64,000 nt of DNA from Sorangium cellulosum (GCF_004135735.1 NZ_CP012670.1:8751501-8815500); one strand, 5' to 3'; counted from the stretch's first letter, positions 9,307 through 18,366 are shown. The notes: generated by a model from the letters alone, not told the origin. Made by a program: numbers and translations.

Positions 9307-9428
9307 GGGGATCAGGCGCCCCTCGCGATCGACGAGGGCGCGGGCGGCGCCCGCGAGCGCTGTCCCGCAGCGGCTCGCGAGCGGGGCGGCGCGCGCGACG
9401 AGGAAGGAACCCGGACGAAAACACGGAT

Positions 9429-9479
9429 TGTCACGCGGAGGCACGGCCCCAAGCTTAGCCCGGATTTCGAAGCGTGACA
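9429..9479. promoter_or_regulatory. Inverted repeat TGTCACGC-N35-GCGTGACA
   Basis: Two perfect 8-bp arms lie at 9429-9436 and 9472-9479 in the divergent region between the S55 peptidase gene and the small membrane protein gene. They could be two half-sites of a regulator, or the base of a weak structure. The longer GTG start of the peptidase gene (9444) falls inside the repeat. Confidence 0.3.
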
Positions 9480-9576
9480 GAGCGGCGGCGCGGGGAGCGC
9501 GCGGCGGGTCGCCCGCGCTCCCCTGGGTCGCGGATTTCCAGCAGCGGGGCGCCGCGATGACGCTAGGCTTCGCCCC

Positions 9577-9831
9577 GTGAACGGGCCCGTGAAGGACATC
9601 GCGGCGACCGCGACGCTCATCCTGGCGTTCGCCACGTGGGTGACCGTCCACGTCGCGCTGGCGGCGCGGCTCCTCCTCCGGAGCCAGCCCCGCTGGCGCG
9701 GGCTCGTCGCGCTGGTGGTGCCGCCGCTCGCGCCGATGTACGGCTTCCGGCAGGGGTGGCGGCGCATGAGCACGCTGTGGCTGGTGTGGCCGATCGTGTA
9801 CGTGCTCGCGCTGCTCATCGCGCGGGTGTGA
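9577..9831 (+). CDS. Small membrane protein of unknown function
   Basis: 84 residues from a GTG start. Two or three hydrophobic segments: residues 8-32, 44-56 and 66-83, separated by basic stretches (RLLLRSQPRWR; FRQGWRR). The composition is that of a real membrane protein rather than a shadow frame. Its stop lies 10 bp before the aldo/keto reductase start, so the two are probably co-transcribed. No family recognised. Confidence 0.6.
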   Translation: MNGPVKDIAATATLILAFATWVTVHVALAARLLLRSQPRWRGLVALVVPPLAPMYGFRQGWRRMSTLWLVWPIVYVLALLIARV

Positions 9832-9841
9832 GGAGCGGGTC

Positions 9842-10840
9842 GTGAGCACCGAGGTCGAGGCTTGCATGACGGCGAAGCGGCGCCCGGGCGCGCCGCCCGG
9901 GATCGTCGTCGGGACGATGAACTTCGGCGGCCGCACCCCGCCCGACGAGGCCGAGCGCATCGTCCACCGCGCGCTCGATCGGGGGATCACCGCGTTCGAC
10001 ACGGCGAACCTCTACCAGGACGGCGCGTCCGAGCGGATCCTCGGCCGCGCGCTCCGGGGCCGGCGGGACCGGGTGCAGATCGCCACCAAGGTCGGGCTGC
10101 GCCGCGTCCGGGGCAAGGCCGAGGGCCTCGGCCGGGAGCAGGTGATCCGCGCCCTCGAGGAGAGCCTCGGGCGCCTCGGCACCGACCGCGTCGACGTCTA
10201 CTACCTCCACGCGCCGGACCCGGAGACGCCCGTCGAGGAGACGCTCTCGGCGCTCGACACCCTGCTCGAGCAGGGGAAGATCCTGCGCTACGGGGTCAGC
10301 AACCACGCCTCGTGGCAGATCCTGGAGATCATCGCGCGCCGCGACGCCACCGGGGAGCCGCGGCCCGCGGTCTCGCAGGTGCTCTACAACGCGCTGATCC
10401 GCCAGCTCGACGTCGAGTATGCCGCGTTCGCGAGGCGCTATGCGCTGCCCACCGCGGTGTACAACCCGCTCGCGGGCGGGCTGCTCTCGGGGCGGCACGC
10501 CGGGCCGGACGCGGCGCAGGCGAGCTCCCGCTTCGAGGGCAACCGCCTCTACCAGCGCCGGTACTGGAGCGAGCGCATGTTCGACCTCGCGAGGCGCTAC
10601 GCGGCCGTGGCGGCGGACGAGGGGATGAGCCTGCTCACGCTGTCCTATGCCTGGCTCGCGGGGCGGGACGTGGTGGACTCCATCCTGGTCGGTCCGAGCC
10701 GGGCCGAGCACCTCGACGCGGCCGCCGACGCGATGAGGCGCCCGCTGTCGCCGGAGGCGGCGCGACGCATGGACGCGCTCTACGGCGATCACCTCGGGAC
10801 GGACGCGAGCTACGCGCGATGCGCGCGATGCGCGCGATGA
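9842..10840 (+). CDS. Aldo/keto reductase
   Basis: 332 residues; GTG 9842 is supported by AGGAG at 9831-9835, while ATG 9866 is an alternative. TIM-barrel NADPH-dependent reductase of the AKR superfamily: 'GTMNFGG' start, 'FDTANLYQDGASE' with catalytic Asp and Tyr, 'IATKVG' with Lys, 'YYLHAPDP' with His, 'GVSN' and a C-terminal 'LVGPSRAEHLDAA' cofactor-binding motif. The class is typical of myxobacterial paralogues acting on unknown aldehydes or ketones. The last codons lie in a 9-bp tandem repeat shared with the next gene, and the stop overlaps its start. Confidence 0.92.
   Translation: MSTEVEACMTAKRRPGAPPGIVVGTMNFGGRTPPDEAERIVHRALDRGITAFDTANLYQDGASERILGRALRGRRDRVQIATKVGLRRVRGKAEGLGREQVIRALEESLGRLGTDRVDVYYLHAPDPETPVEETLSALDTLLEQGKILRYGVSNHASWQILEIIARRDATGEPRPAVSQVLYNALIRQLDVEYAAFARRYALPTAVYNPLAGGLLSGRHAGPDAAQASSRFEGNRLYQRRYWSERMFDLARRYAAVAADEGMSLLTLSYAWLAGRDVVDSILVGPSRAEHLDAAADAMRRPLSPEAARRMDALYGDHLGTDASYARCARCAR
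10813..10839 (+). repeat. Triple 9-bp tandem repeat at a gene junction
   Basis: Three copies of CGCGCGATG. In the reductase frame they encode the tail ARCARCAR; in the next frame each copy supplies an ATG (10819, 10828, 10837), giving alternative starts for the dioxygenase. Slippage by one unit would preserve both frames. Confidence 0.8.
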
Positions 10841-11622
10841 TGGACTTCCTGCTGCCCGAGGCCAGGGCGCTCGATCTGGCGGGCCCGCTCTCCGACTACG
10901 CGGCCCGCGGCTACGCCCGGCTCGGGCGCGTGATGAACGACGCGGGGCTCGAGGCGCTCCGCGCGCGCTCGGACGATCTGATGCTCGGGCGGGTGACGTA
11001 CCCCGGCCTCTTCTTCCAGCTCGATGCGGGCTCGGGTCGCTACGAGGATCTTCCTTACGGGAAGGGGTACCAGGGGCCGAGCACGTCGTACCGGAAGCTC
11101 GAGAAGCTCGAGAAGGACCCGCTGTTCCTCGCGTGGATCGAGAACCCGCTCTTCGAGCAGATCGCGCGGTCGCTCATCCCGGGGGAGATCTCGATCTACC
11201 GGGCCGTGCTCTTCAACAAGGCCGCGTCCGGAGGGACGCCGCTGCCCTGGCATCAGGACGGGGGCAGCTACTGGGGGCTGGATCGCGACCCCGAGCTGCA
11301 GATCTGGACGGCGCTCGACGATGCGCCCGTGGACGGCGGGTGCGTGGAGGTGCTGGAGGGCAGCCACCGCGACGGGCTCGCGACGCCGCTCGGCGGGCTC
11401 ATCCCGGGCGAGCGCGCGCGCGCCGCCGACGCGGACGCCCGCAGGGTCGCGCTGCCGGCGCGCGCGGGCGAGGCGCTGCTGATCCACAACCACCTCTGGC
11501 ACTGCTCCGCCGTGAACCGGAGCGGCCACCCGCGGCGCGCCTTCACCGTCTGCTACATGAGCCGGGCGACGCGCTGCCTCCGGAAGAAACGAGCGCCTCG
11601 TACGTTCACCCCGGTGTTCTGA
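10837..11622 (+). CDS. Phytanoyl-CoA dioxygenase (PhyH) family protein
   Basis: 261 residues from ATG 10837 (10840 and the repeat ATGs are alternatives). Fe(II)/2-oxoglutarate-dependent oxygenase of the PhyH family: 'PLPWHQDGGSYWG' gives the HxD iron ligands, 'HNHLWHCSAVNRSGHP' the distal His and nearby 'RRAF' the Arg that binds 2-oxoglutarate. Such enzymes hydroxylate acyl-CoAs or natural products; the substrate is unknown. It overlaps the reductase by 4 nt, so the two may act in one small pathway. The C-terminus is basic and looks unconserved. Confidence 0.88.
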   Translation: MMDFLLPEARALDLAGPLSDYAARGYARLGRVMNDAGLEALRARSDDLMLGRVTYPGLFFQLDAGSGRYEDLPYGKGYQGPSTSYRKLEKLEKDPLFLAWIENPLFEQIARSLIPGEISIYRAVLFNKAASGGTPLPWHQDGGSYWGLDRDPELQIWTALDDAPVDGGCVEVLEGSHRDGLATPLGGLIPGERARAADADARRVALPARAGEALLIHNHLWHCSAVNRSGHPRRAFTVCYMSRATRCLRKKRAPRTFTPVF

Positions 11623-11773
11623 GCGCGCTCCGGGAGACGCGGCGCTCGCCGAGGCCCCCTCGACGACGCCCGCCCTCCCCCCGGCGCGCCCGGAGGGGCG
11701 GCGTCACGCTCATTTTTCACCCCGGCTCCGCGCCGGTGTCGCCCATTGTAGGTAAGGGCGAGCCCCGCCAGCC

Positions 11774-11868
11774 GCGGCAATTTGCCGCAACAGGCGGCAA
11801 ACTGCCGCTCCGGGAGGCCCTGATCCCCCCCTGCGGCAAACTGCCGCGGTCACGCGGCACTTTGCCGT
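11774..11868 (+). promoter_or_regulatory. Four palindromic boxes upstream of the ACIII-caa3 operon (candidate RegA/PrrA sites)
   Basis: The 311-bp gap before actA (11623-11933) holds four copies of a 15-bp palindrome: GCGGCAATTTGCCGC (11774-11788), GCGGCAAACTGCCGC (11794-11808 and 11833-11847) and GCGGCACTTTGCCGT (11854-11868). Start-to-start distances are 20, 39 and 21 bp, close to 2, 4 and 2 helical turns, so all face the same side of the DNA. The first three fit the PrrA pattern GCGNC-N5-GNCGC exactly; the fourth differs by one base. The pattern is recalled from work on Rhodobacter. A RegBA pair is encoded 13 kb downstream, at the end of the operon. Confidence 0.75.
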
Positions 11869-11933
11869 CTTGTCGCACCCCGCCAGCAGGCCATAACTGC
11901 GCCCGCGCGTCGCTCAGACGCCCTACAACTCCT

Positions 11934-12632
11934 ATGGCTCGATTCCTGTTTCCCCGATGGGCCAACAAAGTGGTCCCGATGGGGCTCCTCTTCGGAGTCT
12001 TGCCCCTCGGCGCCGCTGTGATCGGCGGATTTTGGTATTACGGCACCAACAAGCATGTCGAGGTCGGGTATCAGCCGGATCAACCGGTTGACTACTCGCA
12101 CAAGCTGCACGCCGGCGACCTCGGCATGGACTGTCGGTACTGTCACAACACCGTGGAGGTATCCGGCTTCGCCGCCGTCCCACCCACTGAAACGTGCATG
12201 AACTGCCACGCCAAGGTGCGGCGGGACAGTGAGAAGCTTCTTCTGGTGCAGGAGAGCTGGGCGACCGATCAACCCATCCCCTGGGTGCGCGTCCACAACC
12301 TGCCCGATTACGCCTATTTCGACCATTCAGCGCACCTCGCTGCGGGGGTCGGCTGCGTGAGCTGTCACGGACGAGTCGACCAGATGCACAAGGTCCGACA
12401 GGTCCAGCCGCTCTCGATGGGCTGGTGTCTGGACTGCCACCGCAATCCGGGCCCCCACCTCCGCGATCCCGCCGACGTCACCAAGATGGACATGGCGCCC
12501 TCGGCGGCCGTCGTGGCGGGCGCCGGGGCTCCCCCGCCGAACGCAGAACCTTACGACGACCGCGTCCCCGCGGTCACTACCTCCGGGCGGCAGGTGCAGG
12601 CGCCGCTCCACTGCTCGGGGTGCCACCGATGA
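11934..12632 (+). CDS. actA: Alternative Complex III pentaheme cytochrome c subunit ActA
   Basis: 232 residues with an N-terminal membrane anchor (about residues 12-33, VPMGLLFGVLPLGAAVIGGF). Five CxxCH haem-c sites follow in order: CRYCH, CMNCH, CVSCH, CLDCH and, at the very C-terminus, CSGCH, matching the pentaheme ActA of ACIII. It relays electrons from the quinol-oxidising core towards ActE and the oxidase, on the periplasmic side. Start ATG 11934 is chosen because the upstream continuation of the frame only shadows the dioxygenase gene. First gene of the operon; its TGA overlaps the actB ATG (ATGA). Confidence 0.95.
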   Translation: MARFLFPRWANKVVPMGLLFGVLPLGAAVIGGFWYYGTNKHVEVGYQPDQPVDYSHKLHAGDLGMDCRYCHNTVEVSGFAAVPPTETCMNCHAKVRRDSEKLLLVQESWATDQPIPWVRVHNLPDYAYFDHSAHLAAGVGCVSCHGRVDQMHKVRQVQPLSMGWCLDCHRNPGPHLRDPADVTKMDMAPSAAVVAGAGAPPPNAEPYDDRVPAVTTSGRQVQAPLHCSGCHR

Positions 12633-15625
12633 AACGAATCCCCCTCCCCCTCGCCCAGGATCTCTCTGGAAAGACCTACTGGCGCAGCTTGAACGAGCTC
12701 GCCGGCTCGCCCGACTTCGTCGACGCGCTCGGGCGCGAGTTCCCTCCGAACGCCATCGAGCCGCCGGAGGGCGTCGGCAGGCGGACGTTCCTCAGCCTCA
12801 TGGGCGCGTCGCTCGCGCTCGGCGGGCTCGTCGGCTGCCGCCGGCCCGAGGAGCAGATCCTGCCGTACGCGCGCGCGCCCGAGGAGGTCATCCCCGGCCA
12901 GCCGCTCTTCTTCGCGACGGCGCTGCCGATGATGGGCACCGCGTTCGGCGTGCTCGTCGAGAGCCACGAGGGGCGGCCCACCAAGATCGAGGGCAACCCG
13001 CGGCACCCCGAGAGCCTCGGGGCGACCACCATCTACACCCAGGCCGCGGTCCTCGACCTCTACGATCCCGATCGCAGCGACGCGCCGCGCGAGGCCGGGA
13101 CCAAGAAGTCCTGGGACGACGCCGCGACGTTCCTGCGCGCCGAGGGCGACAAGCTCCGCGCCCGCGGCGGCAAGGGGCTCACGATCCTCACCGAGGCGCA
13201 CCGCTCGCCCACCCTGGCGACGCGCCTCGCCGAGCTGCGCAAGACGCTGCCGGAGGCGCGCGTCGTCCGGTACGAGCCGTTCTCGCGCGACGCCGCGCGG
13301 GAGGGCGCGCGGCTCGCGTTCGGTCGGCCGCTCGAGACCACGCTCGACCTGGCCAAGGCGCGCGTCATCGTCGCGCTCGACGCCGACCTGCTCGTCAGCG
13401 AGGGCAGCCCGGTCAAGCAGGCGCGCGGGTTCGCGGCCGGCCGCGCGGTCGACAAGAACGGCGCGGCGATGAACCGCCTCTACGCCGTCGAGAGCGCGTA
13501 CTCGCTGACCGGCGCGTCCGCCGATCACCGGCTCCGCATCCAGAGCCGCAGGATCCCCGCCTTCGTCTTCGCGCTCGCGGTCGACCTCGGCAAGCGCGGG
13601 GTCGCGCTCGACGCGGATCTGCTCAAGGTGCTGGAGGGCAAGTCGGAGGGGCTCGACGCCAAGGCGATGAAGTACGTCGCCGCGATCGCGGCCGACCTCG
13701 CCTCGAACCGCGGCCAGGGCGCGGTCGTCGTCGGGCGCTCGCAGCCGAAGGAGGTCCACGCCGTCGCGCACCTCATCAACGCCGCCCTCGACAACACCGG
13801 CAGGGCGATCCGGTACGTCGCGCCGTTCGACGAGTCGCGCGAGGGCCCGGAGGCGATCGTGGAGCTCGCGCGCTCCATCGAGCGCGGCGAGGTCGAGACG
13901 CTGCTCATCCTGGGCGGCAACCCGGTCTTCGACGCCCCCGCGGACGCGCGCTTCGCCGACGCGCTCGCCAAGGTCCCGGTCAGCGTGCACGCCTCGACGC
14001 ACGTCGACGAGACGAGCGAGCGCGCCCGCTGGCACCTGAACCGCGCCCACCCGCTGGAGTCGTGGGGCGACGTGCGGGCCGAGGACGGCACCGCCAGCAT
14101 CGTGCAGCCGCTCATCGCGCCGCTCTTCGGCGGCAAGACCGACGCCGAGATCATCGAGCTCTTCCTCGGCGGCTCGCGGAGCGCGTACGACCTCGTGCGG
14201 GCGACGTGGCTGACCGCGGAGGGCGCGACGCGCACCGAGGGCGACCTCCGCCGCGCGCTGCACGACGGCCTGTGGGCGGGCAGCCAGCTCGCGGACGAGC
14301 TGGTCACGGCCGCGCCGCAGCCCGCGATCGCCGCGCTGCAGGCGTTCACGCCCGCGGCGGCCGAGGGGCTGGAGGTGACCTTCCGGCCCGACGTGCACGC
14401 GTGGGATGGGCGGTTCGCGAACAACGGGTGGCTCCAGGAGCTGCCCGACCCGATGCACAAGCTCACGTGGGGCAACGTCGCGGAGATCTCGCCGTCGACG
14501 GCGGCGCGGCTCAGCCTGAAGGACGGCGACGTCGTGACGCTGTCGGGGAGCGGGGCCTCGGTCCGGATCCCCGTCATCGTCGCGCCGGGGCAGGCGGACG
14601 ACTCGCTGGCCATCAGCGTGGGCCAGGGGCGGCGCGCGGCGCTCCGGGTCGGGCGCGGCGTGGGCGTCGACACGGTCCCGCTCCGCAAGAGCGACGCCTT
14701 CGACCTCGCCGGCGGCTTCTCGGTCGAGAAGACCGGCCAGGCGGAGAACCTCGCGCGGACGCAGGAGCACTTCGTCATGGAGGGCCGCCCGCTCGCGCGC
14801 GAGGGGACGCTCGCCGACTTCGAGAAGGATCCCGAGTTCGCCAAGAAGCAGTCCCACGTCCCGCAGCTCTTCAGCCTCTTCAAGGAGCCGAACAGCCGGC
14901 GGGGGCACGCCTGGGGCATGAGCATCGACCTCAACGCCTGCATCGGCTGCAACGCGTGCGTCGTGGCCTGCCAGGCCGAGAACAACATCCCCATCGTGGG
15001 CGCCGACGGCGTGCGGATGACCCGCGAGATGCACTGGATCCGGGTCGACCGCTACTTCGAGGGCACGGATACGGACGAGCCGGAGAGCATCGCGCAGCCG
15101 CTCCCCTGCCAGCACTGCGAGAACGCGCCGTGCGAGCAGGTGTGCCCGGTCGCCGCCACGGTCCACAGCCCCGAGGGGCTCAACGACATGGCGTACAACC
15201 GGTGCGTCGGCACGAAGTACTGCGCCAACAACTGCCCGTACAAGGTCCGGCGCTTCAACTACTTCGAGTACAACGAGGGCCACGCGGAGTCGCGGAAGAT
15301 GCAGTTCAACCCCAACGTCACCGTCCGGTCACGGGGCGTCATGGAGAAGTGCACCTTCTGCGTGCAGCGCATCAACCACGCCAAGATCGAGGCCAAGCGA
15401 GAGGGGCGTGAGCACGTGAAGGACGGGGAGGTCGTGACCGCGTGCCAGGGCGCCTGCCCGACGCAGGCCATCGCCTTCGGCGACCTCAACGACGCGGGGA
15501 GCAAGGTCTCCACGGCGTCCGCGAGCCCGCGCGGCTACAGGATGCTCGAGGAGCTCAACGTCAAGCCGCGCGTCACCTACCTCGCCAAGATCCGCAACAA
15601 GAATCCGGAGCTCGCCGACGTATGA
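12629..15625 (+). CDS. actB: Alternative Complex III iron-sulfur subunit ActB
   Basis: 998 residues. An N-terminal 'GRRTFLSLMGASLALGGLVGC' region combines a twin-arginine motif with a lipobox-like LVGC, consistent with Tat export and lipid anchoring. Residues 80-720 resemble the molybdopterin oxidoreductase fold, but in ACIII this part carries no cofactor. Residues 760-998 form a ferredoxin-like domain with four Cys clusters: CIGCNACVVAC, CQHCENAPCEQVC, CVGTKYCANNCPY and CTFCVQR with a later CQGACP. In known ACIII these hold three 4Fe-4S and one 3Fe-4S centre and take electrons from menaquinol or ubiquinol. The start overlaps actA and the end overlaps actC. Confidence 0.95.
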   Translation: MKRIPLPLAQDLSGKTYWRSLNELAGSPDFVDALGREFPPNAIEPPEGVGRRTFLSLMGASLALGGLVGCRRPEEQILPYARAPEEVIPGQPLFFATALPMMGTAFGVLVESHEGRPTKIEGNPRHPESLGATTIYTQAAVLDLYDPDRSDAPREAGTKKSWDDAATFLRAEGDKLRARGGKGLTILTEAHRSPTLATRLAELRKTLPEARVVRYEPFSRDAAREGARLAFGRPLETTLDLAKARVIVALDADLLVSEGSPVKQARGFAAGRAVDKNGAAMNRLYAVESAYSLTGASADHRLRIQSRRIPAFVFALAVDLGKRGVALDADLLKVLEGKSEGLDAKAMKYVAAIAADLASNRGQGAVVVGRSQPKEVHAVAHLINAALDNTGRAIRYVAPFDESREGPEAIVELARSIERGEVETLLILGGNPVFDAPADARFADALAKVPVSVHASTHVDETSERARWHLNRAHPLESWGDVRAEDGTASIVQPLIAPLFGGKTDAEIIELFLGGSRSAYDLVRATWLTAEGATRTEGDLRRALHDGLWAGSQLADELVTAAPQPAIAALQAFTPAAAEGLEVTFRPDVHAWDGRFANNGWLQELPDPMHKLTWGNVAEISPSTAARLSLKDGDVVTLSGSGASVRIPVIVAPGQADDSLAISVGQGRRAALRVGRGVGVDTVPLRKSDAFDLAGGFSVEKTGQAENLARTQEHFVMEGRPLAREGTLADFEKDPEFAKKQSHVPQLFSLFKEPNSRRGHAWGMSIDLNACIGCNACVVACQAENNIPIVGADGVRMTREMHWIRVDRYFEGTDTDEPESIAQPLPCQHCENAPCEQVCPVAATVHSPEGLNDMAYNRCVGTKYCANNCPYKVRRFNYFEYNEGHAESRKMQFNPNVTVRSRGVMEKCTFCVQRINHAKIEAKREGREHVKDGEVVTACQGACPTQAIAFGDLNDAGSKVSTASASPRGYRMLEELNVKPRVTYLAKIRNKNPELADV

Positions 15626-17055
15626 GCGCCACTGCACCCCTCCAGGTCGACCACCCCCGGATGACCGAGCGCGCCGCCCTCTTGGATGAGGTCCCGCTCG
15701 TTCAGGGGAAGGACGACTTTCGTTCGATCACCGACAAAGTCTCCGGCATCGTGCACGGCAAGGCGCCCTCGGGGTGGCTCATCCTGCTGTGCCTCGCCCT
15801 CAGCATCCTGATGATCCTGGGCGGCTCGCTCGCCCACCTCGTCGGGAAGGGCCTCGGCATCTGGGGCCTGAACACCACGGTCAACTGGGCGTGGGACATC
15901 ACCGGCTTCGTGTTCTGGGTCGGTATCGGCCACGCCGGCACGCTGATCAGCGCGATTCTCTTCCTCTTCCGCCAGAAGTGGAGGACGAGCATCAACCGGG
16001 CGGCGGAGGCGATGACGATCTTCGCCGTCGCGTGCGCCGCGATCTACCCCGTCGCCCACGTCGGCCGGATCTGGTTCGCCTACTGGCTGTTCCCGATCCC
16101 GAACCAGATGAGCATCTGGCCGAACTTCAAGAGCCCGCTGCTCTGGGACGTCTTCGCGGTCTCGACCTACGCGACGGTCTCGGTGCTCTTCTGGTACGTC
16201 GGGCTCATCCCCGACGTCGCCACCCTCCGCGACCGGGCCACGACCCGCACGAAGCAGATCGTCTACGGGATCCTCTCGCTCGGGTGGCGCGGCTCGCACC
16301 GCCAGTGGCTCCATTACGAGCGCGCCTACCTCCTCTTCGCCGGGCTCTCGACGCCGCTCGTGCTCAGCGTCCACACGATCGTCTCCTTCGACTTCGCCGT
16401 CTCGGTCATCCCCGGCTGGCACACCACCATCTTCCCGCCGTACTTCGTCGCGGGCGCCATCTTCAGCGGCTTCGCGATGGTCGTCACGCTGATGGTGTTC
16501 GCGCGCCAGGTGTTCGGTCTCCAGGGGCTCATCACCCTCCGGCACCTCGAGAACATGAACAAGGTGATCGTCGCGACGGGCACCATGGTCGGCTACGCGT
16601 ACGGCATGGAGCTCTTCATCGCGTGGTACAGCGGCAACGGCTACGAGCGGTTCGCCTTCGCGAACCGCATCCTCGGCCCGTACGCCTGGGCCTACTGGAC
16701 GATGGTGAGCTGCAACGTGATCTTCCCGCAGCTCTTCTGGTTCAAGAAGGTGCGCACCAGCATCCCCGCGATGTTCGTGATCTCGATCCTGGTCAACATC
16801 GGGATGTGGTTCGAGCGCTTCGTCATCATCGTGACGAGCCTCCACCGGGACTTCCTCCCCTCCAGCTGGACCTACTTCCGCCCGACCATCTGGGACATCT
16901 CGACCTTCTTCGGCACGTTCGGCCTCTTCTTCACGCTCTTCCTGCTGTTCGTGCGCTACCTCCCGATGGTCGCGCTCAGCGAGGTGAAGGGGGTCACGCC
17001 GGCCGCCGATCCGCACGGCTCGCACAGCAACGAGGAGGCTCATCATGCAGCTTGA
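15622..17055 (+). CDS. actC: Alternative Complex III quinol-site membrane subunit ActC (NrfD/PsrC family)
   Basis: 477 residues with about ten transmembrane helices between residues 50 and 460 (for example LILLCLALSILMILGG, FVFWVGIGHAGTLISAILFL, LFFTLFLLFVRYLPM). The NrfD/PsrC signature with 'IGHAGTLISAI' is present; this family binds the quinol at the periplasmic side next to ActB. The His-rich end (SHSNEEAHHAA) is not conserved in general. ATGA overlap with actB, and an 11-nt overlap with actD, indicate translational coupling. Confidence 0.94.
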   Translation: MSATAPLQVDHPRMTERAALLDEVPLVQGKDDFRSITDKVSGIVHGKAPSGWLILLCLALSILMILGGSLAHLVGKGLGIWGLNTTVNWAWDITGFVFWVGIGHAGTLISAILFLFRQKWRTSINRAAEAMTIFAVACAAIYPVAHVGRIWFAYWLFPIPNQMSIWPNFKSPLLWDVFAVSTYATVSVLFWYVGLIPDVATLRDRATTRTKQIVYGILSLGWRGSHRQWLHYERAYLLFAGLSTPLVLSVHTIVSFDFAVSVIPGWHTTIFPPYFVAGAIFSGFAMVVTLMVFARQVFGLQGLITLRHLENMNKVIVATGTMVGYAYGMELFIAWYSGNGYERFAFANRILGPYAWAYWTMVSCNVIFPQLFWFKKVRTSIPAMFVISILVNIGMWFERFVIIVTSLHRDFLPSSWTYFRPTIWDISTFFGTFGLFFTLFLLFVRYLPMVALSEVKGVTPAADPHGSHSNEEAHHAA

Positions 17056-17764
17056 TAGCGACCCTCCGAGCCAGAAGCGCTCCGGGGAGCCCGCCTCGGC
17101 CGACGAGGCCAAGGGACACAAGGGCTCCGCGCGCGAAGGCCAGCCCGCCGCCTCGGCGGCGCAGGCCGCGCGCGCGGAGGCCCGCGGGGCGGAGCAGAAG
17201 CCAGGGCAGGAGGCTCCCCAGGACGCGGCCGGGGCCGCGCCCCCGTTCGCGCTCATGGGCTACTTCACGACCCCGAAGGACATCTATCACGCGTGCGAGG
17301 CGCTCCGGGACGCGGGGTACAGCCGCTTCGACGCCCACACGCCCTTCCCCGTGCACGGGCTGGAGAAGGCGATGGGGCTCAAGCCGTCGCGCCTGCCGTG
17401 GCTCGTGCTCGGCGGCGGCACGACGGGGCTCATCAGCGGCATCCTGCTCGCCTGGTACACGCAGGCCTTCGACTACCCGCTCATCATCAGCGGCAAGGAG
17501 TCCTTCTCGTACCAGGCCTTCGTCCCCGTCATCTTCGAGCTCACGGTGCTCTTCTCGGCGCTCACGTGCTTCTTCGGGCTGTTCGCAATCTCGCGCCTGC
17601 CCGCGTTCTTCCACCCGACCATGACGCACCCCCAGTTCCCGCGCGCGACCGACGACGCCTTCTTCGTGAGCGTCGAGGCGAGCGACCCCAAGTTCGACCG
17701 CGCAGAGACGCGCCACCTCCTCCAGCGCCTCGGGGCGCAGGGCATCACGGAGGTCTCCTCGTGA
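17045..17764 (+). CDS. actD: Alternative Complex III subunit ActD (DUF3341) with long N-terminal extension
   Basis: 239 residues. The DUF3341 core starts near residue 67 ('FALMGYFTTPKDIYHACEAL') and has two transmembrane helices (about 120-140 and 160-185). The first 66 residues are an Ala/Gln/Glu/Lys-rich, low-complexity tail not normal for ActD, probably cytoplasmic and disordered. The family is a structural subunit flanking ActC. Starts inside actC; stops within the GTGA that begins actE. Confidence 0.93.
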   Translation: MQLDSDPPSQKRSGEPASADEAKGHKGSAREGQPAASAAQAARAEARGAEQKPGQEAPQDAAGAAPPFALMGYFTTPKDIYHACEALRDAGYSRFDAHTPFPVHGLEKAMGLKPSRLPWLVLGGGTTGLISGILLAWYTQAFDYPLIISGKESFSYQAFVPVIFELTVLFSALTCFFGLFAISRLPAFFHPTMTHPQFPRATDDAFFVSVEASDPKFDRAETRHLLQRLGAQGITEVSS

Positions 17765-18366
17765 AACGTTGGTGTCTTCCCCTCCTCGTCGTCCTGGCAG
17801 GCTGCCGCGGGTCGGCGAGCAGCGATCCGCCGGTTCACGTCTTCGGCGACATGGACTGGCAGCCCAAGTTCCAGCCGGAGGAGCGCACGTCGCTGTTCTC
17901 GGACGGGCGGGCGATGCGGCCGCTCGTCGAGGGCACGGTGGCCCAGGGCGCGCTCGACGAGAGCGAGGCCTTCCGCACCGGCAAGGACGGAGAGACGTTC
18001 CTGGCGATGGCGCCCGTGACCGTCGACGAGGCGATGATCCGGCGGGGTCAGGATCGCTTCAACATCTTCTGCGCGCCCTGCCACGACCAGACCGGGAGCG
18101 GGCAGGGCACGGTGGTGAAGCGCGGGTACCCGCCGCCGGTGGACCTCGCGTCCGACCGGGTGCGCGGGTTCCCGGACGGCGAGATCTTCAACGTCATCAC
18201 GAACGGCGTGCGGAACATGCCGGCGTATCGGAAGCAGATCCCGGCCCAGGATCGGTGGGCGATCGTCACGTGGGTGCGCGTGCTGCAGCGCAGCCAGCAC
18301 GCGCGCATCGACGACGTGCCGGAGGGCCAGCGGGGGAACATCGCGAAGGAGAGCGGAACTCCATGA
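17761..18366 (+). CDS. actE: Alternative Complex III monohaem cytochrome c lipoprotein ActE
   Basis: 201 residues from a GTG start within GTGA. Lipoprotein signal 'LPLLVVLAGC', so the protein is anchored by its N-terminal Cys on the periplasmic face. One class I cytochrome c domain: haem site CAPCH near residue 105 and a Met ligand candidate in 'GVRNMPAYRKQI'. It is the likely electron exit from ACIII to the caa3 oxidase cytochrome domain encoded in the same operon. Its stop overlaps the actF start. Confidence 0.94.
   Translation: MKRWCLPLLVVLAGCRGSASSDPPVHVFGDMDWQPKFQPEERTSLFSDGRAMRPLVEGTVAQGALDESEAFRTGKDGETFLAMAPVTVDEAMIRRGQDRFNIFCAPCHDQTGSGQGTVVKRGYPPPVDLASDRVRGFPDGEIFNVITNGVRNMPAYRKQIPAQDRWAIVTWVRVLQRSQHARIDDVPEGQRGNIAKESGTP

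Noticed and set aside
12551..15283. 910-codon minus-strand frame opposite actB
   Set aside because: ActB is certain on the plus strand; the antisense frame has no motifs and typical shadow composition.
12629..15625. Molybdopterin-dependent oxidoreductase
   Set aside because: The fold is shared, but the operon context, fused four-cluster domain and lipobox identify ActB of ACIII, which has no molybdenum cofactor.
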